Positions 20,279-32,959 of a stretch of 64,000 nt of DNA are shown here, in pieces. The notes beneath the pieces were generated by a model. The model ran no database searches. It saw only the letters and a list, made by a program, of their open reading frames with translations, and was not told where the DNA came from. Both the position numbers and the translations under genes were made by a program. The stretch lies in assembly GCF_963678635.1 (NCBI RefSeq), contig NC_087070.1:4686539-4750538 (forward strand). Direction: 5' to 3'. Within the stretch, counting starts at the first letter, position 1. Every line of letters starts with the position of its first letter. The stretch comes from Symsagittifera roscoffensis (Eukaryota > Xenacoelomorpha > Acoela > Convolutidae).

Positions 20279-23219
20279 TCATTTAGTTTTTACCGTTTTC
20301 TTAAAAATTGATTCGAACTCCAGTGAGTAGTCCATATACTCATGAGCGTCCATGGCTTCTGAAACAAATTTTAAATTAGTTAGTCTACTAGCATAATTTC
20401 AATTAATCGTATACGAAGTTATCCGAAATGGCACAACATTGGAAAAATTTCCATTACCATTTGCAAGAAAAGTTTGAGCTCGCCCGCAAAATTCAAAATT
20501 CATTGATTAATTCTCAACGATTGAGTGAGTTCGAAACTAATCGAGCTGTGCCGTTGACGAAAAAAAGTTGCTTCAGAAATGTTAACAACTAATGAAAAAA
20601 CTTCTCAAGTTGATATTACGGTTATTAAAATCGTATTAGAATGAGTTTATAATGAATTTGTTTTCAACAAATCACCTTCAAGAGGTTCCAGCTGAACCCT
20701 ATAGGTATGAAATAGGTTTCCCTTCTCGCTGATTCGGAAGGGTCTCTGAAAATCAGCAGTAATTTGTGAGATAGTTCCCATTAAATGTTTTTTTTTCGCG
20801 AAACATAAATCCGTTTTCCTGAAAAGTTTCTGCGAGTTTTGAAAGACATTTCTAATAAACTGTGAATTTTTGTACTCAATTTTTTGTTAAAAAAGCTTTT
20901 TTTTCTGTTTATTTAATCTTTTTTGCTGCCTGGTTAGTAGAAACTTGGAGCCATCAAAAGAGTTCAGTGGGCTGGAACATGGTGGATCCCTTTAACTATC
21001 CCCCCATTTTTTGCACTGGGGGAGGGTGGTATTTGTTACCAGGTATCTACAAGGGAAGGGATAGTTAAAGAAAGTCGACAGGGTGGATCCAAAATTCTAT
21101 CAATGGTTACTCCTGTTTGCCGGGATGTCGGAGCCTCAACAGCTGTGCCGCGAACTCATTCGTAGTCGGAAAGAGTGGACAGGTGGACGGGGACTCATTC
21201 AGACTGTCTCTTCGTCCCTTCAGCTGGCGAAGGGGGGAGTCTATCAAATGGTGACTTGATAATTTTTTCTGAGTCACAAATTGGGTCGATTTCATCTCTG
21301 AAAGTGGATGCATTCTTTCAAACTTTTTTTCTGAATCAATTTTCTACAAATTGAGAACTAGTTTTCTTTCAGCAGCATAAAAATTCGCAGCATAAAAAAA
21401 CTGTCAGCAGCATAAAAACTCGCAGTTTTCAAGGTTTTTAATGAATGTTTTTCTGATCAAATCATATGAGAATATCGAGTAATTGATCGAATTGCTTTTC
21501 GCTGATGACAGAATTAAAGATCTGCGGATTGTTCTTTTGCGAAGTTTACCTCTGAGAATCTCTTTTGGCAATGAATGTCGCCTGTCTTGCCTAAATTTTT
21601 TAAAAAAAAAAATTTTTTTTCAAATTAACAGCAACCAACAAACTTCGATTTTCAATTTAGTATCTAACATTTGACTGGTAAATGGAGACTTTCTGCAAAC
21701 TAAAACACAGAAAAATGAACTATATTTTTTTCTCTCCCAAAATCACCAAAATGATGGAAGCAAAATAAGAAACTAACTTCTCGACGGCGTTTCAGGCTCG
21801 ACAATCTGAAACAAAACGCAAAAATTCAGCTGTGAAATTAGTTTTTATGAAACTCGTCTCCAATTTAAGTTTGAAACAGTTCGGAAGCAATCAACAAAAA
21901 ATATACCTGAAGAGATGTCAGTTTTTATCTGCATCCTCTTTTTCTTCAGTTCGTCTATCTGGGTCATATCTTTTGGACCAGCTTCCCTTAAAGATTAAAA
22001 CTTCACCTAAAATTGTTCAATCTCCTCCGATTGAGATGAAGAGTAAAAATATTCACCATGACTTTCTTTTCTCGCTCGATCCTTTAGTGGAAAACGATTC
22101 TCTTTGAGAGGCAAAGGAAGCTTTCCTTGCTGAAACAAAAGTTATCTAATCAGTCTTTTCATATCGTAAAATACTGGACGCACCGTTGTATCGACTACCA
22201 CAGCTTAATGGTATCTTGCATCAGAATGATTAAAAATTACCTTTTTCTGGTAAATTATCGGGGTTTTGGCAATTTGGATTTTTACATTGAGCATTTTTTC
22301 ATATCGAAAGCGGCAATATTGCGAAAGGGACATTTTGCAAGTAAAAACATTAAGAATTCTTCTTAGAACATTGAAAATTTTAACAAAAAAATTCCCCTAT
22401 CGAAAATCAGAATAGATTTATGAACGGATTTGTTATTAATTTTCATCGTAACTTAGCGCGTTTAACCATAATAACAAGTAGAACAACTGTAAAAATAGGA
22501 ATTCTTTTTAAATCCAAGTAACCGACTCACCAGGCGCGGAAAATTTGCCCCCCAGTTTGCTCTGACTCATCTGAGACCTCTCTTGCAGAATGGAGGAGGA
22601 GCCAGTGATTCCAGGTAGTGTCAGTCCCCCTGCTCCTCCCCCGCCGATCTGTTTTTCACTAGAAGTGGGGGCGGATACTAGTGATTGTCGTCTTGGTTGA
22701 GGTTTCTTTTTGGTACTTGCAGTTTTCGCCTAAAAAATCTTAAAACTATACATACAGAAAACTTTGGCAAAAAACTTCAAGCGTATTAATACCAGTTTCA
22801 CAAATATACAAAATTGATGGTTCATAATTATTTTTGTGAAAATATTTTGATTTTAAAACATAATTAACTCTAATGCATTAAGATCTGTTCGGTTTTGCTA
22901 CAATGGAAAGATTCTCTACCTAAACAATAACGCAAACAAATAGTAGTTAAAGAAGGTGCTGCAATGTCATCCACAGGTCGTCGGAAGGTGTCCGCGAGTA
23001 ACTGTCGGAAGTCGATGACCATGGATTCCACTGTCTCTACACTAGTGTCCAACTCCTCGTCTGTCCTCGGTTTTCGCATCGCTATTTCGTCCTCAACCGC
23101 CAACAGAAGATTCAGGCGCCTAAAAGACATAAAAACTACTTAACAAAAGTTGACTAGGCCATGCTAATTCTGCACCCACTTTGGAAGCTGGTCAGCACAA
23201 GGATATTGCGCAGTGGCAT
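20279..23219 (-). CDS. Unrecognised eight-exon gene
   Basis: Exons in transcript order: 23219-23176 (ATG, reads MPLRNILVLTSFQSG), 23119-22920 or shorter (MVIDFRQLLADTFRRP), 22729-22531 (KKKPQPRRQS, Gly and Ser-rich), 22129-22057, 21986-21907 (MTQIDELKKKRMQIKTDIS), 21297-21111 (FAAQLLRLRHPG), 20743-20676 (RISEKGNLFHTYRVQLEPLE) and 20358-20279 (HEYMDYSLEFESIFKKT, stop TGA). All junctions use GT-AG and keep frame, except that the donor of exon 2 must be moved upstream or a small exon is missing, because exon 3 needs phase 0. The acceptor of exon 7 is the second AG of CAGAG. The product, about 295 residues, is basic and Ser-rich in the middle with helical acidic ends. I recognise no family. Confidence 0.6.
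20977..21090. repeat. Small palindromic element
   Basis: The ends GTGGATCCCTTTAACTATCC and GGATAGTTAAAG...GGATCC are inverted, with a C-run and G-run between. A related arrangement is at about 54500-54650. It sits in an intron of the minus-strand gene. Confidence 0.4.
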
Positions 23220-24080
23220 ATTTGAAACGGAGTTGTTTTTACTTGATTGAAATGTTTGAGGAAAATTGGAGGATGAATCTCAGCTCAAGATAAAAAGAGG
23301 CGTCAAATGCCTGTTGCGGCCTTAAGAATAAAGGCAACACTGATTGTGATGAATAAGTCATCTGAGAAAAAACCGTAAAATTTGAACGCGAACCATTGGA
23401 AACAGGTGCAAAAACAAGTTGCGACAAGAAAAATGCAAAATGAGTTGCCAAAAAAATTAGGAAATTCCAAATTTTTCAGTGTTCCTGGTGGAACCAGTTC
23501 AAAACTAGTATTTATAGACCACTTATATTTACGATGGAAAATCACTATACAATATTTATAACTAACCAATCATATGCCATCTCTAACATATACACTTTTT
23601 TGTAAGTGCTGAAACTACTTGTAATTTCAGCACCAGAACAATTTGAATAAAACTTAGAATACAGTTGTTCTCCTTCTGGGTAAACTCCAAGAACTAACTC
23701 GCATAAACCAGTATACACTAGATCTACTGAGACTAGGAGATATAAGAGTAAAATTAAGATCGGTATTAGACTAAGAAGTTGCACGAATCTATCCGGCCGA
23801 AAATAAGATAGCGTGACCAGCAATCGATGTACCTTATGTGAAATTACTCTATGAGTATAGTCAAAATAACTTAACTCATATGGTGGGACCGAAAGTCTCG
23901 AACAAGACCTTAACTAACTTAGATTTAGAAAAATAGATCTTAGAATTAGACAATTGCAAAATTGCAAAAACGCTAGACCGAATAGGTAATTTAAAAGAAA
24001 TGTCTCTACATCTCAATAAATTTAGGCCAAATTTTCAAACAATACCAGAATTACCAGGTATTGGAAGAAGACCAAGATCG
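23220..24080. other. Spacer before the retroelement region
   Basis: No gene is seen. The end contains GTGGCGCTAAAGTCAATCAGG near 24078, whose TGGCGC start recalls a tRNA primer-binding site. It would place a 5' LTR just upstream, but I find no matching copy at the other end. Confidence 0.25.
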
Positions 24081-24543
24081 TGGCGCTAAAGTCAATCAGG
24101 ACTCGGACCACTCTGCTACATGATAGTAAGACGGAAACCGGAACAAACTTTTGTTTTTAGAATACTTTATGCAGTAAATTTAAATTTTCAATTACTGACA
24201 TGAAAATAATTCGAAGAAATCCTTCAACAAACTTATTGGTGCTAAACTTACTATCTATACAATAACGACTGATAAAAAGAGCACAAGTCGTTCCCCCAAA
24301 ATCTGCAGTAAATCAAAACTTTTGAATAAAAAATTCTTTGATTAAAAACACAAAAATTAGTTCGTATTAACTTGCCTGATTTTCCCCATCCCAGCTTCAT
24401 CTCCTAAAACATAAGAACAAAAATTCAAAAAACTAATATCACCTAAACCATAATTTTTAAATTCTCTTAAACTTCAAGCTTTTAAATTAAAATGTATCAA
24501 GACTTATCCTTGCTTTCCATATTTCTTTTTTCTTTCAAAAACA

Positions 24544-24628
24544 GATCATCAAGGCTTTCCTTGGATCTCTAATTTCAATTAAACCTAAATTTGATTCATT
24601 TTATAACTGATCATCAAGGCTTTCCTTG
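24544..24628. repeat. Pair of 20-base direct repeats
   Basis: The phrase GATCATCAAGGCTTTCCTTG occurs at 24544-24563 and 24609-24628. Looser repeats such as TATCTAACGATCT and GACCCAGG recur nearby. This lies in the 5' non-coding part of the first retroelement, where regulatory repeats are common. Confidence 0.6.
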
Positions 24629-26566
24629 CATCAAAACAGAACAATTTTGTTCTCACCTTCCCATAATTTTAAAAGTGTCTAACGATCTCAAACGTCGATT
24701 CTCTACCCAACACTTATAAACGACCCAGGACTAATAGAAATTTTTGAAAAACTAACCATTTTAATTTCGGTTACACATCCTTCACTTGAGCCCTTCCTCT
24801 TAGATGACCCAGGCTAAAACCCTTAAAAAATTACTAAATCATAAAATAGTATCTAACGATCTATTTGTGTTCTAAATATTCCTGAACCTTGTCGATTGAT
24901 TTACTATTCTCCAACCCTTGATCACAAATCACAACCCCTAGTTAAGAATAAGTAGGTAACTCTTAGGTTGAAACCTATTCACGAGAAAGTAAAAAATAGT
25001 TCCCACGAATTGATATACTCTCTCTCTCTCCAACCCGTCAACCACGACAATCTATGCCCCAAATAAGATAACTACACAAAAACCGTGTGAACTAACAGTT
25101 TAGGAAAACAAAAACTCTAACCCCAAATATTGCATCCATCATCCTAAACCTTATGTCAAGAGATAATCTAAGCAGTAAACAAACAATCGTACTACATAAT
25201 TTTTTAATTAAAATCCAAAGATACGATCTTGTAATCACACCTCACAGTCAAAGAATAGGATAAATTAGGTCAAAAAGACAAACATGAAAAAAAAACAATC
25301 ATAACAAAACAAAAGCAAATGATCAAAAGACGAGTTCATACGACGAATCGAAGTCTCAGTATCAGAAACAAACACAAAACAGGAACTTCAAGGCTTAAAA
25401 GATTCAAAAAACAAAGTTAACCCGATAGACGACCAAATATATTTTTCCGACTCAGGAACCACAACATCATCATCAATAGAAGGAAAACGCAAAAACAAAA
25501 AATCAAATATCAACAAACCAATACGTCTATATAATTGGAATCACCTAATAAGACATATTGAATCTTACACACTAACAGTTTTACAATATAAAACATGATC
25601 GAGTACAACGAAAATTTCGACAACAACTCGATACTCCCATTTTTCATAAAACCCCGAAATGATCCCTCCCGAGGACAAAAACAATTTTGTCACAACTTAA
25701 TTGCAAGTCTATTCGAAAAAGGATAAAGCCCATGTAAACAAGAACTTCCCGAAGTAAAAATAAAACGACAAATCTTTTACAACTATCTCAAAGATATATG
25801 TAATGTCACATCATATTATGGTTCATTTACAATCAAAATGGCATCACCAAAAGCCAAATCACATTACTCATCAAATACCAACAGATGATATAGATATAGA
25901 TTTCTCAAAAGTTTTCACAGACTACATAAAAAATATACAACACCAAAATTCACAAAGAGCAAATTCAATATTCACAGACGTTGTTTTTTCAACTAAATAT
26001 AGCTATCTATCAATACTAGAATGTCGAGAAACACAAAGTGAGTCACCATTTCAAACATCCTGACAATCAACTGTAAGACAAAAAATCTGTAATTTCTCAA
26101 AATTTTTACGTACAATCCGTGAAAACCTCGTGAAGGAGTAACGAAATCTCCTAAATTGTTAAACATGATCTACAAGAGATACTAGCAAGGTTTATAATTG
26201 ATTAATCTGTCCATAACATTAATCTCGTAGCACTATCAAGAAATTCTACTTACTATTGATGCAGCACCTTTAAAATATAATGCAATGTTCACTGACAGAA
26301 CAGGAAATAATAGCTTAAACTCTACAATCATTTATACACAAAAAAATTTGAATGGAATGGAACAAGGAATCGTACACAAAATATATATTCAACTCCATCA
26401 CAATTCGTTAATGAGGAAATAGTCGAAACAATGCCAACAACAACGCAACAAAGCATTTCCCCCATTCATCCTACACTTACAACTCCAAAAAATAAAGATA
26501 CAGCATTTCCGCAAAAAAACTATACAATCCACAGTAAAACCATCCGTTATTCCAAAATACTCACCA

Positions 26567-27881
26567 TTGGATTATCAAACAATTAAACCAGTTACGACAT
26601 CAAGACAATTGAATAAACAGAAAACGTCTAAAAGAAACAACTTCTCATATCATAAATACATTTTTTTTGCAAAAATCCAAAACAGCAAAACCCCCTATAT
26701 GATCAGTCAAAACCAATCAAAAGAACAAAACTTTAATCAAAACGTTCCACAACAAGCCTCTCACAGTGTATTTCTTAACGATCAACTACGAGCTACATTG
26801 GATCGTAGCAAAAAATATCCATTTTCGCAGCAAAATAAAAACATGACTAATAAACACCATAAAAGGAATCAACCACATTACTCAGAAGATGAAGATTACT
26901 ATAGTCAAAATCAACAACAATTCAGTACAAATCAACACAACAATAATTGGAATATTGATCAACCAGATTCTTTTTATCAAGCAGATCTTTTCGAACCATA
27001 TACAGGAAACGAACAAACACGACAAACAAAACATAACACAACATCATATAATAGTAAATTTCAATCACAAAATCCTATAAATACACAAAATTATCAACCA
27101 ACTCAAATGCAAAATGAAATCCCACTACCAAACTGTTTACAACAACATGAATTAGCAAAAACGCAACTTGAAAATTTTTCTCAAATACCAAATGCCGCAG
27201 AATCACTACAAATGACTATGAACCCATACCTTATGGGTGGATCTTCTATATCTTCAAATAAACCCCTTATGATACTCACAAGAACAGATCCTGAATACTC
27301 AGTAGAAGATTATTTAATACTCAGTAGAAGATTATATTTAGATCCTGAATTTTCAGTAGAAGATTAACGCAGTTACAGCCAATTTAAGTTTGAATATAGG
27401 ACTTGAACCATTAAAAACGCCACTTCATCAAAATTGGATACATAGACGCACAGCACTAATCCAAACCACACTTGATGGCGCAGCCCAAAAATGGTTTTCT
27501 CTTTTACCTATAGATATTAAATCATTTTGGAAAAGATTCACAAAAAATTTTCGAAAATGTTAGACTCTGAAAGAAACAAGCAACATCAAAGAGTTCTATG
27601 CAAGGAAATTCGTAGACTCCCTAATGAATCAATTAAACAACTTGCAGCAAGAATCGAAACATTGGTAAGAAAAGCGTATTCCTTTAATACGCATGATTAT
27701 AAACCACAAAAATGACAGAAGTTTTAATGATGACTCTATCACCACAATTACGGAAAACTGCGATAAAAAAGAGAGCATCGCATCCATCTTCAAATCGAGA
27801 ACCGATACAGTTTTCCGAAAACTAGTAGATAAACTAGAACAAGCTGAAATCACTAGGAAACTGAAAGAAACAGAAAACTGA
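26567..27881 (+). pseudogene. Gag-like region of retroelement 1
   Basis: A 266-codon Gln/Asn-rich frame ends near SVEDYL and SVED, which recalls the start of a Ty3/gypsy capsid. It continues in other frames (27370-27881) with capsid-like phrases such as AAQKWFSLLP and AARIETLVRKAY. Frameshifts lie near 27364 and 27700. Confidence 0.65.
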
Positions 27882-28024
27882 AAATTACATTACGTAAACA
27901 ACACCTAATTCACAAATAAATAACATTCATGACTCTTACACTGAACTAACTGAGAAAATCACTCAAATTTTAAATATCTACGAGAAAAATCCAAATTTAA
28001 AAGGCAACCATCATTCAAAAATGG

Positions 28025-28066
28025 TGTAAATATTGCCGTAGATATGGACATAGCATTGCTGAATGT
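28025..28066 (+). other. CCHC zinc knuckle of retroelement 1
   Basis: The frame reads CKYCRRYGHSIAEC, an exact C-x2-C-x4-H-x4-C knuckle as in retroelement nucleocapsids, followed by a stop a few codons later. Confidence 0.85.
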
Positions 28067-29088
28067 GGACAAAATTAACAAGATAATCAGAACAAACCAC
28101 AGAAAAATAGAGAACCAAATAAATCATTCTATCAATACATGAAAAAAGACCAAAATTTACCAAAAAAAAACATTCACAAAAATAGCAGTTCAAGAAAACT
28201 ACTTTCAGATAACGATAATACCTCTAGACAACAATCACTTTACAGAAACAACTACCGCGGAAGATCTCCAGATCAAAGAAATTTCTCACAAAAGAGATAT
28301 AGTCAATCAAACAGTCAAAACAATCAATATTGAAATAGCTATTCAAGTTCAAACTCAAACTGTAGTAATTACTCCAATTACAACAAGAATCGTTCACTTT
28401 CAAACTCTCGAAATAGATATTATTCAAACGACCGTTCAAGAAATTCCTCATATAACCAAAACAGAAACTACTCAAGCAATAAGAATAGACAATACCCAGA
28501 TAATAGATCACGAAACTATTCAAACAGTAGATCAAACTATAGCAATTATCACAAAAGATCACGTGATAATTCCAAGAACCGAAATTTTAAATATTCAAAT
28601 TGACAAAGAAATTATTCTCAGTCACCACATAAAAATAATACACATTATCAAAATTCACAACAAAACTATAAAAGTAGCACAACTAAATATCAAAGACAAA
28701 TCAACCAAGCACAATCAACTAAAGAAACCCAATCAGACTCTCCCGGTATTGATAACACAGAAAATTCAGAATTACAACTAAATCACATAAATAGTGAATC
28801 CACATATGATGAAAGCGAAACAGAAAACACGCTTTCAATAAACATGCTTCAAATTGAAAATGAATACGAAACACCATTCGATTCGAATTATTAACAAAAC
28901 AAAAACAATAATAATTTTGAAAATTCTGATAATACCCAAAATATAACGAACTAAACCGAACAAGAATTTTAAGGAAGTTCAAGTACAAACAATATATATC
29001 AAAAAACAACAAATGAAGTACAATTACTAAAAGAAAAAATTTGGACAATCCACTTCGCTTAGAAAGTCCAAAGAGCAAAGATTATCAA

Positions 29089-29439
29089 TAACCAGACTTC
29101 GAAATTGATTGTTTAATAAACTCAGGAGCAGAATCATATAATACAAATAATCCCACATGGAAAGAAATACAAACTTTGCATCCGAATGTATTAACTTCAA
29201 AGACCTCAAGCAAATTAGCTACAGCACAAGGATCAATTTTAACAAATTTTGAAAAAACTCAAATTCTCCTTGTTCCCACTCGAACAATGGAACAAAATAA
29301 ATTCTTAACTAAACCTTTCAAACAAACATTCCATATCACAGATATAAAACACATTAATGTTAGAATACCATTAATTACTAAATATTTTACTAAATTACTA
29401 AATTACTACCATTATTCCCACTATAAATATCCTAAATAG
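29089..29439 (+). pseudogene. Aspartic protease remnant of retroelement 1
   Basis: The frame reads FEIDCLINSGAES. The catalytic triplet D-(S/T)-G is NSG, with Asn codon AAC at 29119-29121, so the active-site Asp is lost. The change from GAC needs one base. Confidence 0.65.
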
Positions 29440-30121
29440 CAAAACACACATAAAGGACAAAAATACAAAAAATAAAAACACATCACTTACATTCTTTTAG
29501 AGATTAAATAAACAACCTCCATTTTTCTCTAAATTTTACCCTATTTATAACCAAGAACGAAAACACCTGAAACCATTAGCAGGATATGTATATAACTTCT
29601 CAATAAATCAAGTCCACCAATACAACATGATACAAACAAGCAAGGACTATACATGTCAGACCTTGAATTCGAGCCAATTCATAAGTTTTTTTGAGTAACA
29701 ATCTCATTAAACAAATACACAAAAAATGCAATCTCAGATATAATTTCCTTACATGTTTACAATAATTCTCATATAAAATAAAAACATTACCTCTAGGACT
29801 TTTAGGTTAATGTGACATAAATGCAACAATTTCTTTAACAATAGAAAAAGCATATGGAGTAAATAATATCTTGAAATTATCAGATATATGCCAATCAACA
29901 ATTCTCAATGAACAATTATCAATTAATAAAATAAGACATGATAAAAAACGAAACACATACTACCTACTTTACAAAAACACCTTTTTTAAAACCAACATTT
30001 CAAATATCGAAACATACAATTGAACAGCAAAAATTCCTTAGAATCTTCAATTTTCAACACTCTCAAATTATAAAAAAAAGAGTTTGAACAACTAGCTGAA
30101 CTACTACTATATAAATACCCA

Positions 30122-30870
30122 ATGGTTTACGTTACATCTAAATTCGATGTTGGAAAAGTAAATTCACCACCACATTTACCTCTTAAACCTGACGCAGTTT
30201 TCAAAAAACAACGAGCAAGTAAAATTCCAATTCACTTACAAGATAAAGTCAATGGATTATTAGACATATTAGAGCAATACGAAATCATTTCTCCAGTAAA
30301 TAAAGAAGAACAACCAAAAGGAAACACATTCATGTATCCCGTTTTTATTCTAGATTAAAAGTCGATTTAGAAGCAAGATACCTCAATTCCCTCATTAATG
30401 ATTCTATATGTAATTGGCCCGTAGAACCAATTCAAGTAACTCTCACTAAAATAAATGGAAAATACTTTACATCAGCTGACATGAACAGCGCATACAGTCA
30501 AATGCCACTAGATGAACAATCACGACGCTTAACACAATTTGTTATAGGAAATCAACAATATGATTTTTATAGATTTTTCTGGAATTGCTATAGGACCAGC
30601 AGCATTTTCAGCATTTATGAGTAAAATTTTTTGACCACTCATTCTCAGGAAATATGATGTAACAAAATTAGACGATTTTTTCATGCAAAACATGAAAGCA
30701 GCCCCAGACAAATCACAATTTTGCCTCACTCGTGTAAAATTCCTTGGACATCTTACTGAAGGAAATACAATCACTCCAATAAAATCTCGCTTAGGCGCAA
30801 TCATGAAACTTCAACCTCGATCAAACAAAAAAAAACCATGGATTTCTTGGAATGCTAAACTTTTAAATTA
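30122..30870 (+). pseudogene. Reverse transcriptase remnant of retroelement 1
   Basis: Parts of the RT fold appear in several frames: an N-terminal block with PLKPDAVFKKQRA and LLDILEQYEIISPV, the motif A region ADMNSAYSQMPLDEQ (Asp codon 30478-30480), and an LDDFF box (30668 on) in place of Y-x-D-D. Stops and frameshifts near 30358 and 30570-30660 break it. Confidence 0.8.
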
Positions 30871-30894
30871 AATACGTCTTTAAAAAGCAACTAT

Positions 30895-31513
30895 ATTTAA
30901 ACCATTTTATAAAATTCTCAGACAACAAAATAATTTAGAATGGACAACAGAACATGAAAAACGATTTGAAGAAATCAAAACACTTCTCAATGAACAAATA
31001 TCAAATACCATTCCAGATCCAGACCGACCATTTTATGCCATGTGCGACGGCTCAATTTTCGGCATCGGCGCAGCATTGTTGCAATCACCCAGTGGTACAA
31101 ATAAAAAGAAACTTATTCCAGCAAACTCATGACTATTTACACAATCTGAACTTAGACTCTCTACACTTATGAGCGAATGCGCAGCCTTAATATATACTCT
31201 CACAGAACATGAATTTTTAATACTTGGATCAAAACATCCAACAGTTCTATTCACAGATCAAAAACCTAAATTTTTTCTATTTACACAAAAATCACATCCA
31301 AACCATAGAGTTTATAGATTACAATTAGTTCTAATGAATATCCCAAACCTACATATAATTTGGACTGCAGGAAAAAATCTTGCATTGCCAGACACACTCA
31401 GTCGAAATACACCACCTAGATTACTGACCAAAAAAACAACAGTAGAAACACCCCAAAATATTAAGTTGATCATGCACAAATCATTAATTTACAGTACTTT
31501 CCATTATATCTAG
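30895..31513 (+). pseudogene. RNase H region of retroelement 1
   Basis: Segments read EWTTEHEKRFEEIKTLL, FYAMCDGSIFGIGAALLQ, ECAALIYTL, VLFTDQKPKFF and then ALPDTLSR, in RNase H order. The catalytic acidic residues of the CDGS, SEC and FTD blocks are present, but frames change near 31090-31170. Confidence 0.75.
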
Positions 31514-32019
31514 ATTGCCAAAACAATCACTACGAAGTAGACTTATTTGGAAACTCTACATTTAAACAGAGACCATATTCATCATGGATCAAAAACATTA
31601 CACAACAAAAACCATTAAGACAAAAAATGTATAGGACAGACCTATTCCCCTTAATAGAAAAAGAAAACTTAATTGATAAGAAAAATTTATCAGGACCTCC
31701 AGATAAAGTTTCCAAATACACAATAAATCAAGTTTTTAACCTACATGAACCCCTAGATAACAAACCTTTTTCGAAAACAGAAATGGAAAAAACATTTCTA
31801 CCAACCACAGAAAAATTGACACCTGAACTACTACAAAAGTACCAAACCCTTGACCCAGTCATTAAACAACTAAAGTCTTGGCACAGATATAAAACAAAAC
31901 CCATAAAAACAGATATCACAATTCTAGGAAACAAAACACTTACTACATCAATAATACATCCATAAACCAGAAAACCAATAATTAAGAATACCAAACTCCT
32001 GAAATTAAAGTACCCTGTT

Positions 32020-32830
32020 TACCATTAAGTTTGATACTCCTAGCATTTCAAATTTCACATTCCCCAAATACGAAAGGACATGAAGGATCAGAAAGAACGT
32101 ACCCAAAATTCATCCAAATTTTTTCAAATTTCCAAATACATCAATTTAGATCAAAGTATTATGTAACGATTGCATAATTTGTCAGTTAAATAAACCATAC
32201 CCACATCAGTAACAAATAGCAGAAAAACAAGATTTTAAAGGACAAAGTTTATATTTCAACAACAGAATCTCATTTGATACAAAAAGACCGATATCAAGCT
32301 CTTCAGAAGGAAACTCATATATTATGGTTTTAGTTGATGCATTTACACACTATGTAGCACTCAACCCAGTACCTCATTGTAATGCCTATCATGCATATGC
32401 ACAACACTTTACAAACACTGGATAGCAAAATTTGGATTACCAGAAATCATCCTTGTCATTGATAATGGCACTGATTTCATAAATAATGAAATCATCACAT
32501 TATGCCATCTATACAACATTAAATAAAAACCACGAACGTCTCATGCACCATGGACTAATGGTTTGGACGAAGGAATGAACCGTTCACTAAAGGACTACCT
32601 CAAATGTATCATAAATGGAAATGATACAAAATACACTGAATGGTCAACAGATGTAAAATTATTCCGTTTAGCTTATAATTCACGGATAACAACAACTTTA
32701 GGACTATCACCTCATGAAATGGTTTTCAACAAAAAAACCATTTATACCAATAATGTTCACAGCAAATTCCTCAAAAAAAACACAAGAATTTTGCCAACCT
32801 ACAAAAGAATCAATTTGTTATAACTTACCG
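32020..32830 (+). pseudogene. Integrase region of retroelement 1
   Basis: An HHCC finger is visible (HSPNTKGHEG, then CNDCIIC from 32162). Catalytic positions are VDAFTHYVAL, IDNGTDF (Asp codon 32461-32463) and DEGMNRSL (Glu codon 32569-32571). The last two are exactly 35 residues apart, a DD35E arrangement. Several stops interrupt the frame before 32560. Confidence 0.8.
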
Positions 32831-32959
32831 TTACACACACACGATGAAGATCGTTTTCATCACCTAAAAATCTTAAAACAAGCTTCCGGCACACATACCG
32901 AATGAATTTTGAAAAGAGATAAAAAATACAATAAAATTTATCAAAAAATAGACAAAAAA

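Noticed and set aside
21779-21806. A micro-exon on the minus strand after TTTGTTTCAG
   Set aside because: Including it gives a stop in frame; exon 21986-21907 joins directly to 21297-21111 in phase.
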